A stretch of DNA of 64,000 nt, from assembly GCF_010499265.1 (NCBI RefSeq), contig NZ_JAAGSC010000041.1, forward strand, positions 49,521-113,520, read 5' to 3'. The notes beneath the pieces were generated by a model, which saw nothing but the letters and a program-made list of their open reading frames with translations, had not been told where the DNA came from and did not search any database. This document shows positions 8,187 to 17,176 of this stretch, piece by piece (position 1 is the first letter of the stretch; the number at the start of each line of letters is the position of its first letter). The stretch is from Wenzhouxiangella limi. GTDB lineage: Bacteria > Pseudomonadota > Gammaproteobacteria > Xanthomonadales > Wenzhouxiangellaceae. The position numbers and the translations under genes were made by a program.

Positions 8187-10277
8187 TTACGAGCCGGAAT
8201 CCAAACAGACTCTGTTCCGGCCGCTGTCTTTGGCCGCATACAGCGCCCGATCGGCCCTTTTCAGCAGGGTCTCGTCGCTTTCACCGTGCTTCAGTTCGGC
8301 GACGCCGAAGCTGGCAGTAATGGGCTGGCCTTCGGGCACGGGGTTTTTCTGTACTTGAGCGCGAAGCGCCTCGGCGATGCGCTTCGCATCGCTCGATCGA
8401 GTACAAGGCAGAAGAATCAGGAACTCTTCCCCGCCCCAGCGACCGAAGATATCCGTCTGCCGAATACGTGCGCTTACAGTTTCGGTCACGGACTTGAGCA
8501 CCTGGTCTCCCACATCGTGGCCAAACTGGTCATTGACCTTCTTGAAATGATCCAGATCTAACAGGATCAGGGAAAACGCGCTGGTATACCGATCGGCCTT
8601 TCGGGTCTCTGCCCGAAGCGCCTCTTGCAGGGCTCGCCGGTTGGCTATGCCCGTGAGGCTGTCCTGCATCGCGATCCGCGACAACTGGGAATTGGCATTG
8701 AGCAGCGCGCTCTCGGTCTCCTTCAACGGGGTGATATCGACCAGCGTGACGACACAACCGGGCCTATCGTTCGGGAAGGCGCACGGGTAAGCGCTGATCT
8801 TGACCGAAAGGGCCTGTCGATCAGGGATCTGGATGACGCATTCCCGCTGCTGGAGTTTTTCGAAAACGAGGTCCGACTGCAAAAGGGAACGAATGAACGG
8901 CCTGTCCTCCTCAGCAAAGAAGTCCAACAGCAGTCCAGGCTTGGCACAAATTTCATCCGGGCACGCCCTAAATATCTTGCCCAGCGCTACGTTGGCATAA
9001 AGCACCTGTTTGCCCCGTCGCACCCAGAACGCGTCCGAAACGCTGTCGGCCACCGCATTCATCAAGGAGTTGATGCGCTCGAGCATGGATATGGCGTGCT
9101 TTTGCGGGCGCAAGTCCCGCATGATTGTTGAAAACTGCAGGATTTCACCCGAATAGGGATCGCGGTGTCCGATGATGTGTTGTTCAATCGGCACTTCCAC
9201 GCCGCTGCTATCGATGATCGCGGTCTCTCCCGTCCAGATTCCACTTTTGACCGCGGCGGGTAGCGCTTCGTGGACAATCTTTTCGAACGCCCAGTCCGGG
9301 TGATGCTGCTTGATGAATTGCCCAATGTCGTTCTTGTAAAAGCCGTTTTCGCGCGACTCTTTCAAAACCGCGTCGGTGACTGGCGGGTTTTCGCTGATCG
9401 GAATATCCCCAAAGGCATCGCGTCCGGCTTCGTTCAGAAAAAGCGGTCTTCCCTGCACATCAAGAACGGCGACGATATCCGGGGATTGATCGAGCACAGC
9501 GACCAGACGGCGCAGCAAATGGCTGTTGCGCCGGTCGCCGGTCAGATCCTGGCAGGTGCCCATCATGGACAGGGGCGCACCGGTCTTCGAAAACTGGACC
9601 GATGCGCGGGTCTTTATCACTCGATACGTTTTGTCGGGTCGCCGAATCTCGAATTCGATATCGTAAGAACCCGTGGACAAGCCTTGTTCTATGGCTTTTT
9701 CCACGCGCTCGCGATCCTTGCTGCGCACGCTGGCCAGAAAGTCCTGGAAGTTGAGATTGTCTCGCTGTGAGTCGAGGCCAAAAATACTGTAAACCTGTTC
9801 GCTCCAAACCACCTGCTCGGTTTGGATGTCCCAGAGCCAAACGCCCAGGTTCGCCAGTTCCAGGGCCTGTTCCAACAACTCGAAGTCCTGGATCTGGCCG
9901 ATGAAGATGTAAAGCGAGCACGCCTCGTCGGCATAACAGGTTGCAAGGCGGTGGCCGATATATGCCGCAGTGGCCATGCCGGCCCCATCGGCATCAATGG
10001 CGAAGCGCTTGAGCGGCTTGCCCCACGACAATTGATCTCCAAAAATTTTTGAAGAAGGTAAGCATTCGTCTCCCTGTCCGGCAGGTAGCTCCAGTATCCT
10101 GGGCTCGAGAGTGGACTTGCCCAGTAGTGCTCTACCCTTGCGGTTGGCGTTCCGCACCCGGTCATCAGCTCCCACGATGAACGCCGGGAGGTCGATAAGG
10201 TCAAGAGAAATCTGGATAGAAGCCGTGACGAGCGACTGGGTATCCCGCCATGCCTCGATACTACCGCTTACAGCCAT
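8187..10277 (-). CDS. PAS-containing diguanylate cyclase
   Basis: The product makes c-di-GMP from two GTP. From the ATG at 10277 it has 696 residues; a GTG at 10289 is an alternative. It has several PAS modules (roughly 20-130, 135-250, 260-390 and 395-515) and then a GGDEF domain with the intact motif GGEEF (about 615-619) and an RQTD inhibitory site five residues before it. The enzyme is therefore predicted to be active and subject to product inhibition. There is no transmembrane segment, so it should be cytosolic. The start overlaps the end of the upstream EAL gene by 10 bases. Its stop abuts the stop of the ogt pseudogene on the other strand. Confidence 0.88.
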   Translation of the reverse strand: MAVSGSIEAWRDTQSLVTASIQISLDLIDLPAFIVGADDRVRNANRKGRALLGKSTLEPRILELPAGQGDECLPSSKIFGDQLSWGKPLKRFAIDADGAGMATAAYIGHRLATCYADEACSLYIFIGQIQDFELLEQALELANLGVWLWDIQTEQVVWSEQVYSIFGLDSQRDNLNFQDFLASVRSKDRERVEKAIEQGLSTGSYDIEFEIRRPDKTYRVIKTRASVQFSKTGAPLSMMGTCQDLTGDRRNSHLLRRLVAVLDQSPDIVAVLDVQGRPLFLNEAGRDAFGDIPISENPPVTDAVLKESRENGFYKNDIGQFIKQHHPDWAFEKIVHEALPAAVKSGIWTGETAIIDSSGVEVPIEQHIIGHRDPYSGEILQFSTIMRDLRPQKHAISMLERINSLMNAVADSVSDAFWVRRGKQVLYANVALGKIFRACPDEICAKPGLLLDFFAEEDRPFIRSLLQSDLVFEKLQQRECVIQIPDRQALSVKISAYPCAFPNDRPGCVVTLVDITPLKETESALLNANSQLSRIAMQDSLTGIANRRALQEALRAETRKADRYTSAFSLILLDLDHFKKVNDQFGHDVGDQVLKSVTETVSARIRQTDIFGRWGGEEFLILLPCTRSSDAKRIAEALRAQVQKNPVPEGQPITASFGVAELKHGESDETLLKRADRALYAAKDSGRNRVCLDSGS

Positions 10278-12007
10278 TTGGCTCGCCACGACTCCATCGA
10301 GGCCGGGCGGTCGAACAGGAAGCCCTGCAGGCGAGTGTCTTCCCAGTCCCTGAAGAATCCGGCGTGGTCGGTTTTCTCGACGCCCTCGGCGACGATGTCG
10401 ATAGAAAGCTCTCTGGCGATGGAGCAGATTGACCGGCAGATGCTGCGGCTGCTGCGATGAAATGGAAGCCAGCGGACGAATGATCGATCGATTTTGACTT
10501 CGTCGATCGGCAGGTCAGCAAGATGACTAAGGCTGGAATAGCCTGTTCCGAAGTCGTCCAGGGAATGTCGAATGCCAAATGCGCGCAGCGTCTTCATGCG
10601 CCGGGTGACCGCGTCGAGGTCATTTACGATCGAACCTTCGGTCAGTTCGATCTTGAAAAGTCGAGGGGGGAGCCCGGACTGCACGATACCGTCGACCAGG
10701 TGAGTGTTGAACTCGGTGGATAAATATTCCCTGGATTCCACGTTCAGGCTGATTGGCACGGCGGTGCCTGAGGCGAAGGCGGCCTTTTGGAAATCAATCA
10801 GCTGGGCGATCAGCTGGCGCGTCAAGCAGCCCATTTTTCCCAGCTGCCGGGCGGCATTCAGGAACACGTTGGGTGGAATCACGGTCTTGTCCGGAGTGAC
10901 CCAGCGCGCCAGTGCCTCCGCGGCCATCAGCCCGCCCGACTGATCGACGATGGCCTGGAGGTAGAGTTGAATATCGTTGTTTTCGATGGCCCCAAGAAGA
11001 TCGGATTGCAATGCGCGTTGATGCCTCGACCCGCTTTGCTCTTCGACGGCCAGGATGGCTTCTGCCTGGTCGCCCGTCTTTTTTGCTTTCTTAAGCGCTT
11101 GGTTGGCACGCCACATCACGTCCGAAGATGTCTCGTTGCCCTGTATTGGCGCCTTGGTCATACCAATACTCGCACTTGCAGCGGTCTGGCCGCCGGTAAT
11201 CCACATGGGCCGGTTCAGGTCTCTTTGTAGCTCCGTGACCCAATTGGTCACAGGGCCGGTGACGTCGATATCGGACAGGACGTCGGCGTCGAGTATGATG
11301 CCGAATTCGTCGGATCCCAGCCGACCCACAAAGCCATCTTCGCCCACGAATGAAAGAAGCCGCCGGGCGTATTCGCTGAGAAAGCAGTCGGCCTGCTCGG
11401 CCCCCACATTGGCATTGAGGGCGTGGAAGTTATCAATGTCGATGATCAGGAAATAAAAATCGGCGGTAGCGCCGTTGGCGGCGACATTTGCCAGTCTTTC
11501 CGATATCGTTCTTTGGAGATAATCGCGGTTGGGAAGCTCGGTGAGAGGATCGTAGCTGACCAGCTTTTCAACCTGCCGCTGCTCGCTCTGCTCGTGAGTC
11601 AGCAGCTCCTTGAAGGCGATATACCCGATGATGTCGCCGTCCGGGGCCTTGATCGGCGAAATATTGACGTACTCGGCATACTCTTCGCCCGACTTTTTTT
11701 TGTTGATCAATATCCCTCGCCACGTCCCCCCTTGGCTGATCGTGGACCAAAGCGTCTTGTAAGTCCAGTCGACGACGCGACCGGAGCGGAAAATATTCGT
11801 CCTTTTGCCGATCAGTTCCGCGGCCGAGTATCCGGAAATCTCCTGGCAGCGAGTGTTCGCATAGACGATCGTTCCGGAAACGTCGGTGATGACGACAGAA
11901 CCATGGAAGGCCTCCAGTGCTTTCTGCCAAACGTCTTCGAGCGCATATGGAGAGATCGGTAGACACTCTCCATCAATTCGAAGATCCGGCTGCTGTTCAA
12001 TGGGCAT
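10268..12007 (-). CDS. PAS-GGDEF-EAL c-di-GMP phosphodiesterase
   Basis: The 579-residue protein has a PAS domain (about 25-135), a GGDEF domain with an altered signature GSDEF (231-235) and a complete EAL domain. EAL catalytic elements are present: EALARW (364), [15 protein letters not shown] (484-492), KIDRSF and AEGVE. Hydrolysis of c-di-GMP is the likely activity. The Gly-to-Ser change makes cyclase activity doubtful, though the domain could still bind GTP as a regulator. It is cytosolic. It pairs with the downstream cyclase through a 10-base overlap and follows the cheW-like gene by 13 bases, suggesting one transcript with opposing enzymes. Confidence 0.88.
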   Translation of the reverse strand: MPIEQQPDLRIDGECLPISPYALEDVWQKALEAFHGSVVITDVSGTIVYANTRCQEISGYSAAELIGKRTNIFRSGRVVDWTYKTLWSTISQGGTWRGILINKKKSGEEYAEYVNISPIKAPDGDIIGYIAFKELLTHEQSEQRQVEKLVSYDPLTELPNRDYLQRTISERLANVAANGATADFYFLIIDIDNFHALNANVGAEQADCFLSEYARRLLSFVGEDGFVGRLGSDEFGIILDADVLSDIDVTGPVTNWVTELQRDLNRPMWITGGQTAASASIGMTKAPIQGNETSSDVMWRANQALKKAKKTGDQAEAILAVEEQSGSRHQRALQSDLLGAIENNDIQLYLQAIVDQSGGLMAAEALARWVTPDKTVIPPNVFLNAARQLGKMGCLTRQLIAQLIDFQKAAFASGTAVPISLNVESREYLSTEFNTHLVDGIVQSGLPPRLFKIELTEGSIVNDLDAVTRRMKTLRAFGIRHSLDDFGTGYSSLSHLADLPIDEVKIDRSFVRWLPFHRSSRSICRSICSIARELSIDIVAEGVEKTDHAGFFRDWEDTRLQGFLFDRPASMESWRAKWL

Positions 12008-12020
12008 AAAAATTCAGCGC

Positions 12021-12506
12021 TTAGCGCAGTATGTCAGAGGGATCTCTCAGCAAGGGAATGTCCCGGCCGTCAATGACCGCCGTGCCGGCGACCAGGTGGG
12101 TGCTGCCGTTTAGACCTTTTGGGATATCGCCGTCGCGCAGTTCATCGAAACTCGGCGCGGCATGAAGGTTGTCGACCAGCATTCCCCAGTGACCGGAAAC
12201 GTTATCGGTCTGAGGATGAAAAACGACGATGCTGGCTTTTGCCTTGGTCTCAGACTCGCCGATCTTGGCAATGCGATTGAAAACGATGACGGGCAAGTCG
12301 CCGTGATCGGTTTGGTACTTAAAGTGCGCCCAGTCCTGCTCGGCTTCAATCGTTCGGGTCGGGTCAAACGGGATGACCCGCTGAACCAGACTGGCCGGTA
12401 TGGCGTAGGACTGATCGGCGGCCTGAAATTCCAGAATCATGCGTCCGAGTTCAAGCTGGTCCTGGCTTGCGGTGAGTTCTTGAGCGCTTAGAAGGGTCGA
12501 AAACAT
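12021..12506 (-). CDS. CheW-like chemotaxis coupling protein
   Basis: This 161-residue protein fits the CheW fold: residues 22-60 contain MILEFQAADQSYAIPASLVQRV, matching the first beta strands of CheW. Later segments (SIVVFHPQ, GMLVDNL) and the C-terminal LVAGTAVIDGRDIPLL match the rest. CheW normally links a chemoreceptor to CheA. A clear AAGGAG ribosome-binding site precedes the ATG. The gene sits directly downstream of an MCP gene, but no cheA, cheB, cheR or cheY is nearby. It may adapt the MCP to a kinase encoded elsewhere. Confidence 0.8.
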   Translation of the reverse strand: MFSTLLSAQELTASQDQLELGRMILEFQAADQSYAIPASLVQRVIPFDPTRTIEAEQDWAHFKYQTDHGDLPVIVFNRIAKIGESETKAKASIVVFHPQTDNVSGHWGMLVDNLHAAPSFDELRDGDIPKGLNGSTHLVAGTAVIDGRDIPLLRDPSDILR

Positions 12507-12539
12507 TGGATAACTCCTTGAGTGTTTGGGGGGCGTGGC

Positions 12540-14570
12540 TTAAAAACGGACAAATCCGGCATCGTCGTCGGCAGCGCTGGCTTGCAAGGGCACTGTGCTC
12601 TCGATGGGCTGAGACAGCTGCTCCGGCTGAGAGCGCTGCGGTTCCCGGAAAGCGGCCCCGGAGCTGGCCGACTGTTTCTCGATCTTGAAGAAACCCGCGA
12701 TTTGTTGAAGTTCTTTCGACTGTGCCGCCATTTGCTCGGCGGTCGCAGCGAGTTCTTCGGAGGCCGAAGCGCTCTGCTGGGTAACCGTTGAAAGCTGCTG
12801 CATCGCGCCGCTGATCTGACGTGCCCCGTTGTCCTGCTCGGCAGAAGCGGCCTCGATCTCGGCAATCAGTGAGGATGTCTTCTCGATTTCGGGCAGGATG
12901 GCGGTGATCGTGGTGCCGGCCTGTTCGGCCTTTTTCACGCTCTGGACGGCGACATTGCCGATATCCTGGGAAGACTGCTGGCTGCGCTCGGCCAGTTTCC
13001 TGACTTCTTCGGCCACCACCGCAAAGCCCTTGCCGTGATCGCCGGCGCGGGCGGCCTCGATCGCCGCATTCAGCGCCAGAAGATTGGTCTTGTAGGCGAT
13101 GTCATCGATGATCTTGATCTTGTCGGCAATCTCGCGCATCGCCTGAACGGTGGCGGTGACGGATTTCTCGCCCTCGTTGGCCTGGTTGACCACCTTTTCG
13201 GCGATCGTGCTGGTGACCTGCGCGTTTTCGGCATTTTGCTGAATGGAGGCGGACATTTCCTCGGCCGAGGCGCTGGTTTCTTCCACGCTCGCGGCCTGTT
13301 CCGATGCCCCCTGGCTGAGCTGCTGGGCGCTGGCCGAGACCTGTCCGGAAGCGCCCGACATGTTATCGCTGCCGGCGATCAGCGAGCGGGCGATGTCGAC
13401 CAGGTGCGTGCGCATGCCCTCGAAGGTCACCGCCAGTTGCCCGAACTCGTCTTTTTGCGCCAGCAGGCGGGGGTCGGCGGAGACGGTCAGATCACCCGAT
13501 GACACGGCACCGGCAACGCGGCCGCATTCGCTGAGATCGGCGCGGAACTTGCGGGCGAGGATGATCCCGAGCACCGAGGCCAGGATGAACCCGATCACGA
13601 TGGCGGTGATCTGGTTTCGGGTCGCGGCGCTTTGCACCGAGCGACCCTGGTCGACCGACCCGGCGACCTCGATGCCGATGTTGTTCTTGAGCTCGTTGAG
13701 CAGGTTTTCGATGGTCGACGAAAGCGGCACCAGCTGACCGAGCACGATTTCGGTCGACTGCGCGAAAGGCGCATTGGCCTCGATCGCCGTTTGTGACATC
13801 TCGGAGAGGGTGGAGATCACGGAATTGGCCGCCGGCTCCATGCGCCCGGAGAAGATGGAGAACGCCTGCTCGCGGTTCCCCGATCCGACCTCTTGTGAAA
13901 CATCACCCATGGCGCGGTGGAACTCATCGTGATCGGCTCGCGCCTGGGTCAGGTATTGCTGGAGCTGGGGGTTGGTCGTCTGGAAGCTGTCCAGCCACTG
14001 GCCGAACGCGCATTCGGTCGATTCGACAAACTCGAACGCGTCGAGCTGGTAAACGCCCTTGAGGGTGCGCACTTCGGCGGCCAGGTGGTCGCCCCTGAAG
14101 GACTCGAGCTCACGCGCAAGCTGGAACGGGTTCGCGATATCGTTTTCGGCGATGTCCTGCTGCAGCCCGTCGATGACCCGGCCCTGGCTTTTGTAGGTCT
14201 CGATTTCGGTCGCGATGTCGTCGACGAACTGGCGGCTCTGGGCGCTGATGTCCTGGGATTCCAGCGAGTCAATGAGCTCGGCGATCTCGTCGATGCGCCC
14301 GTTCTTGCGCTCGATAATGCGGCGACGCTCGGCTGGATCGAGCTCCGGACTGAGCAGCAGCCGGAAGTAGCCGTCCAGCGCCATCTTGTTCTCTCCGAGG
14401 GATGAGATGGTCTGGACCAGCGGCAGGTCATCTTGGGCGACTCGCTCGAACTGGTTGCCTATCAGGCCAAGGGCGCGTAGCGAAAGCAGGCCCATGATCA
14501 GGATCACGATCAGAATAATGGCGAAACTGAGATAGATTTTCGTTTGGACATTGAGGTTCTGGAGGTTCAC
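12540..14570 (-). CDS. Methyl-accepting chemotaxis protein
   Basis: A 676-residue chemoreceptor is read from GTG 14570, which has AGGA eight bases upstream; TTG 14585 is the longer alternative. A first membrane helix (about 12-34) is followed by a roughly 285-residue periplasmic helical region and a second helix (about 320-342). A HAMP domain and the conserved hairpin of the signalling domain follow ([20 protein letters not shown], then [18 protein letters not shown]). The periplasmic part contains H162, C187 in a CAFGQW context, H214 and H218, which resembles a zinc-binding CZB motif. No C-terminal methylase-docking pentapeptide is present. Confidence 0.92.
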   Translation of the reverse strand: MNLQNLNVQTKIYLSFAIILIVILIMGLLSLRALGLIGNQFERVAQDDLPLVQTISSLGENKMALDGYFRLLLSPELDPAERRRIIERKNGRIDEIAELIDSLESQDISAQSRQFVDDIATEIETYKSQGRVIDGLQQDIAENDIANPFQLARELESFRGDHLAAEVRTLKGVYQLDAFEFVESTECAFGQWLDSFQTTNPQLQQYLTQARADHDEFHRAMGDVSQEVGSGNREQAFSIFSGRMEPAANSVISTLSEMSQTAIEANAPFAQSTEIVLGQLVPLSSTIENLLNELKNNIGIEVAGSVDQGRSVQSAATRNQITAIVIGFILASVLGIILARKFRADLSECGRVAGAVSSGDLTVSADPRLLAQKDEFGQLAVTFEGMRTHLVDIARSLIAGSDNMSGASGQVSASAQQLSQGASEQAASVEETSASAEEMSASIQQNAENAQVTSTIAEKVVNQANEGEKSVTATVQAMREIADKIKIIDDIAYKTNLLALNAAIEAARAGDHGKGFAVVAEEVRKLAERSQQSSQDIGNVAVQSVKKAEQAGTTITAILPEIEKTSSLIAEIEAASAEQDNGARQISGAMQQLSTVTQQSASASEELAATAEQMAAQSKELQQIAGFFKIEKQSASSGAAFREPQRSQPEQLSQPIESTVPLQASAADDDAGFVRF

Positions 14571-15023
14571 CGCGGGTTCCTGCAAGCATTTGTTCGGGAG
14601 GGCTCGACCCGGTCGATCCGGGGCGCGCTGCTTATTGAATTCGAAGCGTCATGCTATCTGCGGCCGTAAAATCAAGGCAATAGCGATCTTTGGTAAACCT
14701 TTGTCGCTTAATTGCTGACGAGGCTGTACGCAGTTGACTGGTTGGCCCGGCTTCGCCGACGGTTTGAGATGGGCAGTCGATCGAAAGGGATTGATATCAA
14801 GCTTCGCTGCCCCCTTGAACGGAGCCTCGCGACAGGGAAGGGAGGCTCGCGACAGGCACCGCCAGGTTTTGCTTGTCCTTCAGCAACCGTCATTTTATTC
14901 ACTTGAGGTTCACATTGTCCACAGATCATATTAAGAATTTGCTAATTTGACGGCGGAGGTTGGCTGCATCAACCCGATTTGCGCTTTGGCATTGGCTCGC
15001 TCACTCAGACAAGGCTTCGCCAA
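14571..15023. other. 453-base intergenic region between divergent MCP and kinase genes
   Basis: No credible gene was seen here; the short open frames lack ribosome-binding sites or family features. It separates the outward-facing MCP and histidine-kinase genes and must contain both promoters. A candidate plus-strand promoter is TTGAGG (14903-14908), 18 bases, then CATATT (14927-14932). A 16-base direct repeat with a 20-base period lies at 14821-14856. The stretch 14885-14950 is AT-rich compared with the surroundings. Confidence 0.5.
14821..14856. repeat. Two-copy 16-bp direct repeat, 20-bp period
   Basis: Bases 14821-14836 and 14841-14856 read GGAG-C/G-CTCGCGACAGG, identical except for one position. 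The spacing of exactly 20 bases would place both copies on the same DNA face. It lies in the divergent control region, about 50 bases upstream of the candidate kinase promoter, so it may be a regulator-binding site. Confidence 0.5.
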
Positions 15024-16433
15024 GTGGGGCAGACGAAGGAAGAATTGATAGGACTGCTGGGCACCGACGGGCGCCTGCAGTACGTGAACGATGCGGCGCT
15101 GGACTACGTGGGGCTGCCCGCGGGCCGGATCATCGGGCGGTTTGCCTGGGAAACCCCCTGGTTCGCTGGCCAGGCCGAGCGGGTCGAACGCCTGGTCGAC
15201 GCCATTGGCCGGGCTTCAAAAGGCGAGTTTGTAGAGTTTCCCGAGGCGCTTTCCGGCGCGGGTGGCACGACCCGCTATTTCACGGCTTCTCTGACGCCCT
15301 TGCAGCCTGCGCCAGGATGGACCCAGTCCTTGCTGGCCAGGGCCTGGGAGATCAACGCATCGGACGATGACAGCGCCAGCGCCACGACGGCGGTCAACGC
15401 CATCAACGGCCAGTTCGGCGAGTTCTATCAGAAGTATCTTCGCGGCTTGATGCACGGTTCCGGTGATGCAAGCCTGCATCGGCGCGTGTTCGACCTCAAC
15501 CAAACCGCCCTGGTCATGCTGGATCGATCGGGCCTGATCCGGTCGTTCAACGACAAGGCGGCGGTGTTGTTCGACGGTGCCGACGGGTTCGCGATTGGCC
15601 ATTCGCTGGCTTCCATCCTGCCGCCGCTGCGTCAACTGATCGGCGCGGAAAGTGAGTCGGACCAGATTGCCGGGCGCTGGGCGGGACGATTGTCCGCGGC
15701 CGCCGATGTGGTGTTGAATCACAACCAAACCGGGCCGACAAGAGTCTGTTTCGCCATCCGCCAGCTGCCGGCCGATAAAGGTTACGTCGTTCTGCTCGGC
15801 GAGATTCCCGACCTCGATGCCACCGAAATCATGCTCGTCGATTCCCGGGAAGTCGCGGCGTTGAAGAACGCGCTGCACGACGGTCCGGCCAACGAACTGG
15901 TCGCGTTACGTTTGCGCATTGAACAGATGGCGCGGATTCGCAGCGCGTCGGATGAGCAGCTGAACTGGCTGCGATCATGGCTCAGGGACCTCACGGCAGT
16001 TGAATCCTCGCTGCGCGCTCTGATCGACGGTCTTCCTCCGGCCAGCGTCACTGCGGGAACCTTCTACTCCTCGGTCTCACGTCTGGCCGGACGGGTTTCG
16101 ATGACTTTTGCCGCCCGCTGCCGCTATCGGCTCTTCAGACCTCTGGATCTGCCGGACGACAACGTGGCCCACCATCTTTTCCTGATCGTGCAGGAGGCGG
16201 TGACCAATGCCGTGCGTCATTCAACGGCGTCTGAGATCGAAGTCCTGATTGGCGCCGGCGGCCGGGACTGCGTGGTCATCAGGGATAACGGCGGTGGCTT
16301 CGGGCTCGAGGCGCTTTTTTCCGGCCGCGGGCATGGCGTGCGCTCGATGCGGCTGAGAGCCAAAGAGATCGGCGCCGATATCGGCTTTGGTTTTGAGGGG
16401 TCGCGAGGTACTGAGATCGTGGTTTCCCTGTGA
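15024..16433 (+). CDS. PAS-containing NarL-family sensor histidine kinase
   Basis: A GTG at 15024 gives 469 residues; a TTG at 14979 would add 15. PAS domains lie near 5-105 and 155-260. The dimerisation/phosphoacceptor helix appears as LHDGPANEL (His near 283). The HATPase domain shows QEAVTNAVRHS (N box), IRDNGGGF (G1) and GHGVRSMRLRAKEIG (G2), typical of HisKA_3 kinases that pair with LuxR-type regulators. There are no transmembrane segments, so it should sense a cytosolic cue. Its stop overlaps the start of the response regulator (GTGA), making a clear two-component pair. Confidence 0.85.
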   Translation: MGQTKEELIGLLGTDGRLQYVNDAALDYVGLPAGRIIGRFAWETPWFAGQAERVERLVDAIGRASKGEFVEFPEALSGAGGTTRYFTASLTPLQPAPGWTQSLLARAWEINASDDDSASATTAVNAINGQFGEFYQKYLRGLMHGSGDASLHRRVFDLNQTALVMLDRSGLIRSFNDKAAVLFDGADGFAIGHSLASILPPLRQLIGAESESDQIAGRWAGRLSAAADVVLNHNQTGPTRVCFAIRQLPADKGYVVLLGEIPDLDATEIMLVDSREVAALKNALHDGPANELVALRLRIEQMARIRSASDEQLNWLRSWLRDLTAVESSLRALIDGLPPASVTAGTFYSSVSRLAGRVSMTFAARCRYRLFRPLDLPDDNVAHHLFLIVQEAVTNAVRHSTASEIEVLIGAGGRDCVVIRDNGGGFGLEALFSGRGHGVRSMRLRAKEIGADIGFGFEGSRGTEIVVSL

Positions 16434-17119
16434 CTCCGGCTGACCTGGACGAGTCACCAATCCGCGTTCTGCACGTGGATGATCATCCGGCCATTATCCA
16501 GGCAGCGCGCGCTTGCCTGGTCGAGAGGTTTCCCGGTGTTGAATACGTCGGCGTTGGCTCTCACGAAGAAGGTCAGGCCCTAATGGAGCAAGGCGCGTTT
16601 GATGTCGTGATCCTGGATCTGTCGGTCGACGGGAGCGTCACTCTGCGCAAGATCAAGGAGTATGCAAGGAACACACCGACCATCATCTGGTCGATGCGCT
16701 ACAACTATGGGGTGATCCGGACCGCGCTGGATTACGGCACGCGCGGTTTCGTGGGCAAACACGAACCGATCGCGGTGCTGGAGAAAGCCATCGAGGCGGT
16801 GTTGTGCTCCAAGAAGTTTTACCTGAGCGCCGAGGGCCAGGCGATTCTTTCCGACGGGGGTTTGAGTACATCCTTTCTGTCGCCGGGGTTTTACCAGCTT
16901 GGAGTGCTTTCTCCCCGAGAACTCCAGGTGCTGCGGCTGACGGGAAAAGGGTTTTGCATCCAGGAAACGGCCGAGGCCCTCGGCGTCAAGCCGAAAACCG
17001 TCGAGACATTCCGCCGCCGCATTCGCGAGAAACTGGCGCTGGGCAGCGCCCACCATCTGGCACCGTTTGCCGTGCGCTGGGTGTCTGACGGCGAACCCCT
17101 TTACCTGAAGTATCCGTAG
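16430..17119 (+). CDS. LuxR/NarL-family response regulator
   Basis: The 229-residue protein starts with GTG and overlaps the kinase by four bases. The receiver domain (about 10-130) has the acidic pair in VDDHP, the phosphoacceptor Asp in VVILDLSVDG and the conserved Lys in GFVGKHEP. The C-terminal helix-turn-helix (about 158-215) shows LSPRELQVLRLTGKG and VKPKTVETFRRRIREKL. It is expected to be phosphorylated by the preceding kinase and bind DNA. Targets are unknown; the repeat at 14821-14856 is a candidate. Confidence 0.9.
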   Translation: MTPADLDESPIRVLHVDDHPAIIQAARACLVERFPGVEYVGVGSHEEGQALMEQGAFDVVILDLSVDGSVTLRKIKEYARNTPTIIWSMRYNYGVIRTALDYGTRGFVGKHEPIAVLEKAIEAVLCSKKFYLSAEGQAILSDGGLSTSFLSPGFYQLGVLSPRELQVLRLTGKGFCIQETAEALGVKPKTVETFRRRIREKLALGSAHHLAPFAVRWVSDGEPLYLKYP

Positions 17120-17176
17120 TGGATTTCTGACGCCTGTGTGGCGGATGGTCGCCGCCGCGCTGTGCCAAAGCCCGCG

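Noticed and set aside
14960-15370. TTG-started frame with a good GGAGG site overlapping the kinase start
   Set aside because: Its product is low-complexity and lacks the PAS pattern seen in the neighbouring frame. A frameshift was considered, but the PAS domain is complete without it.
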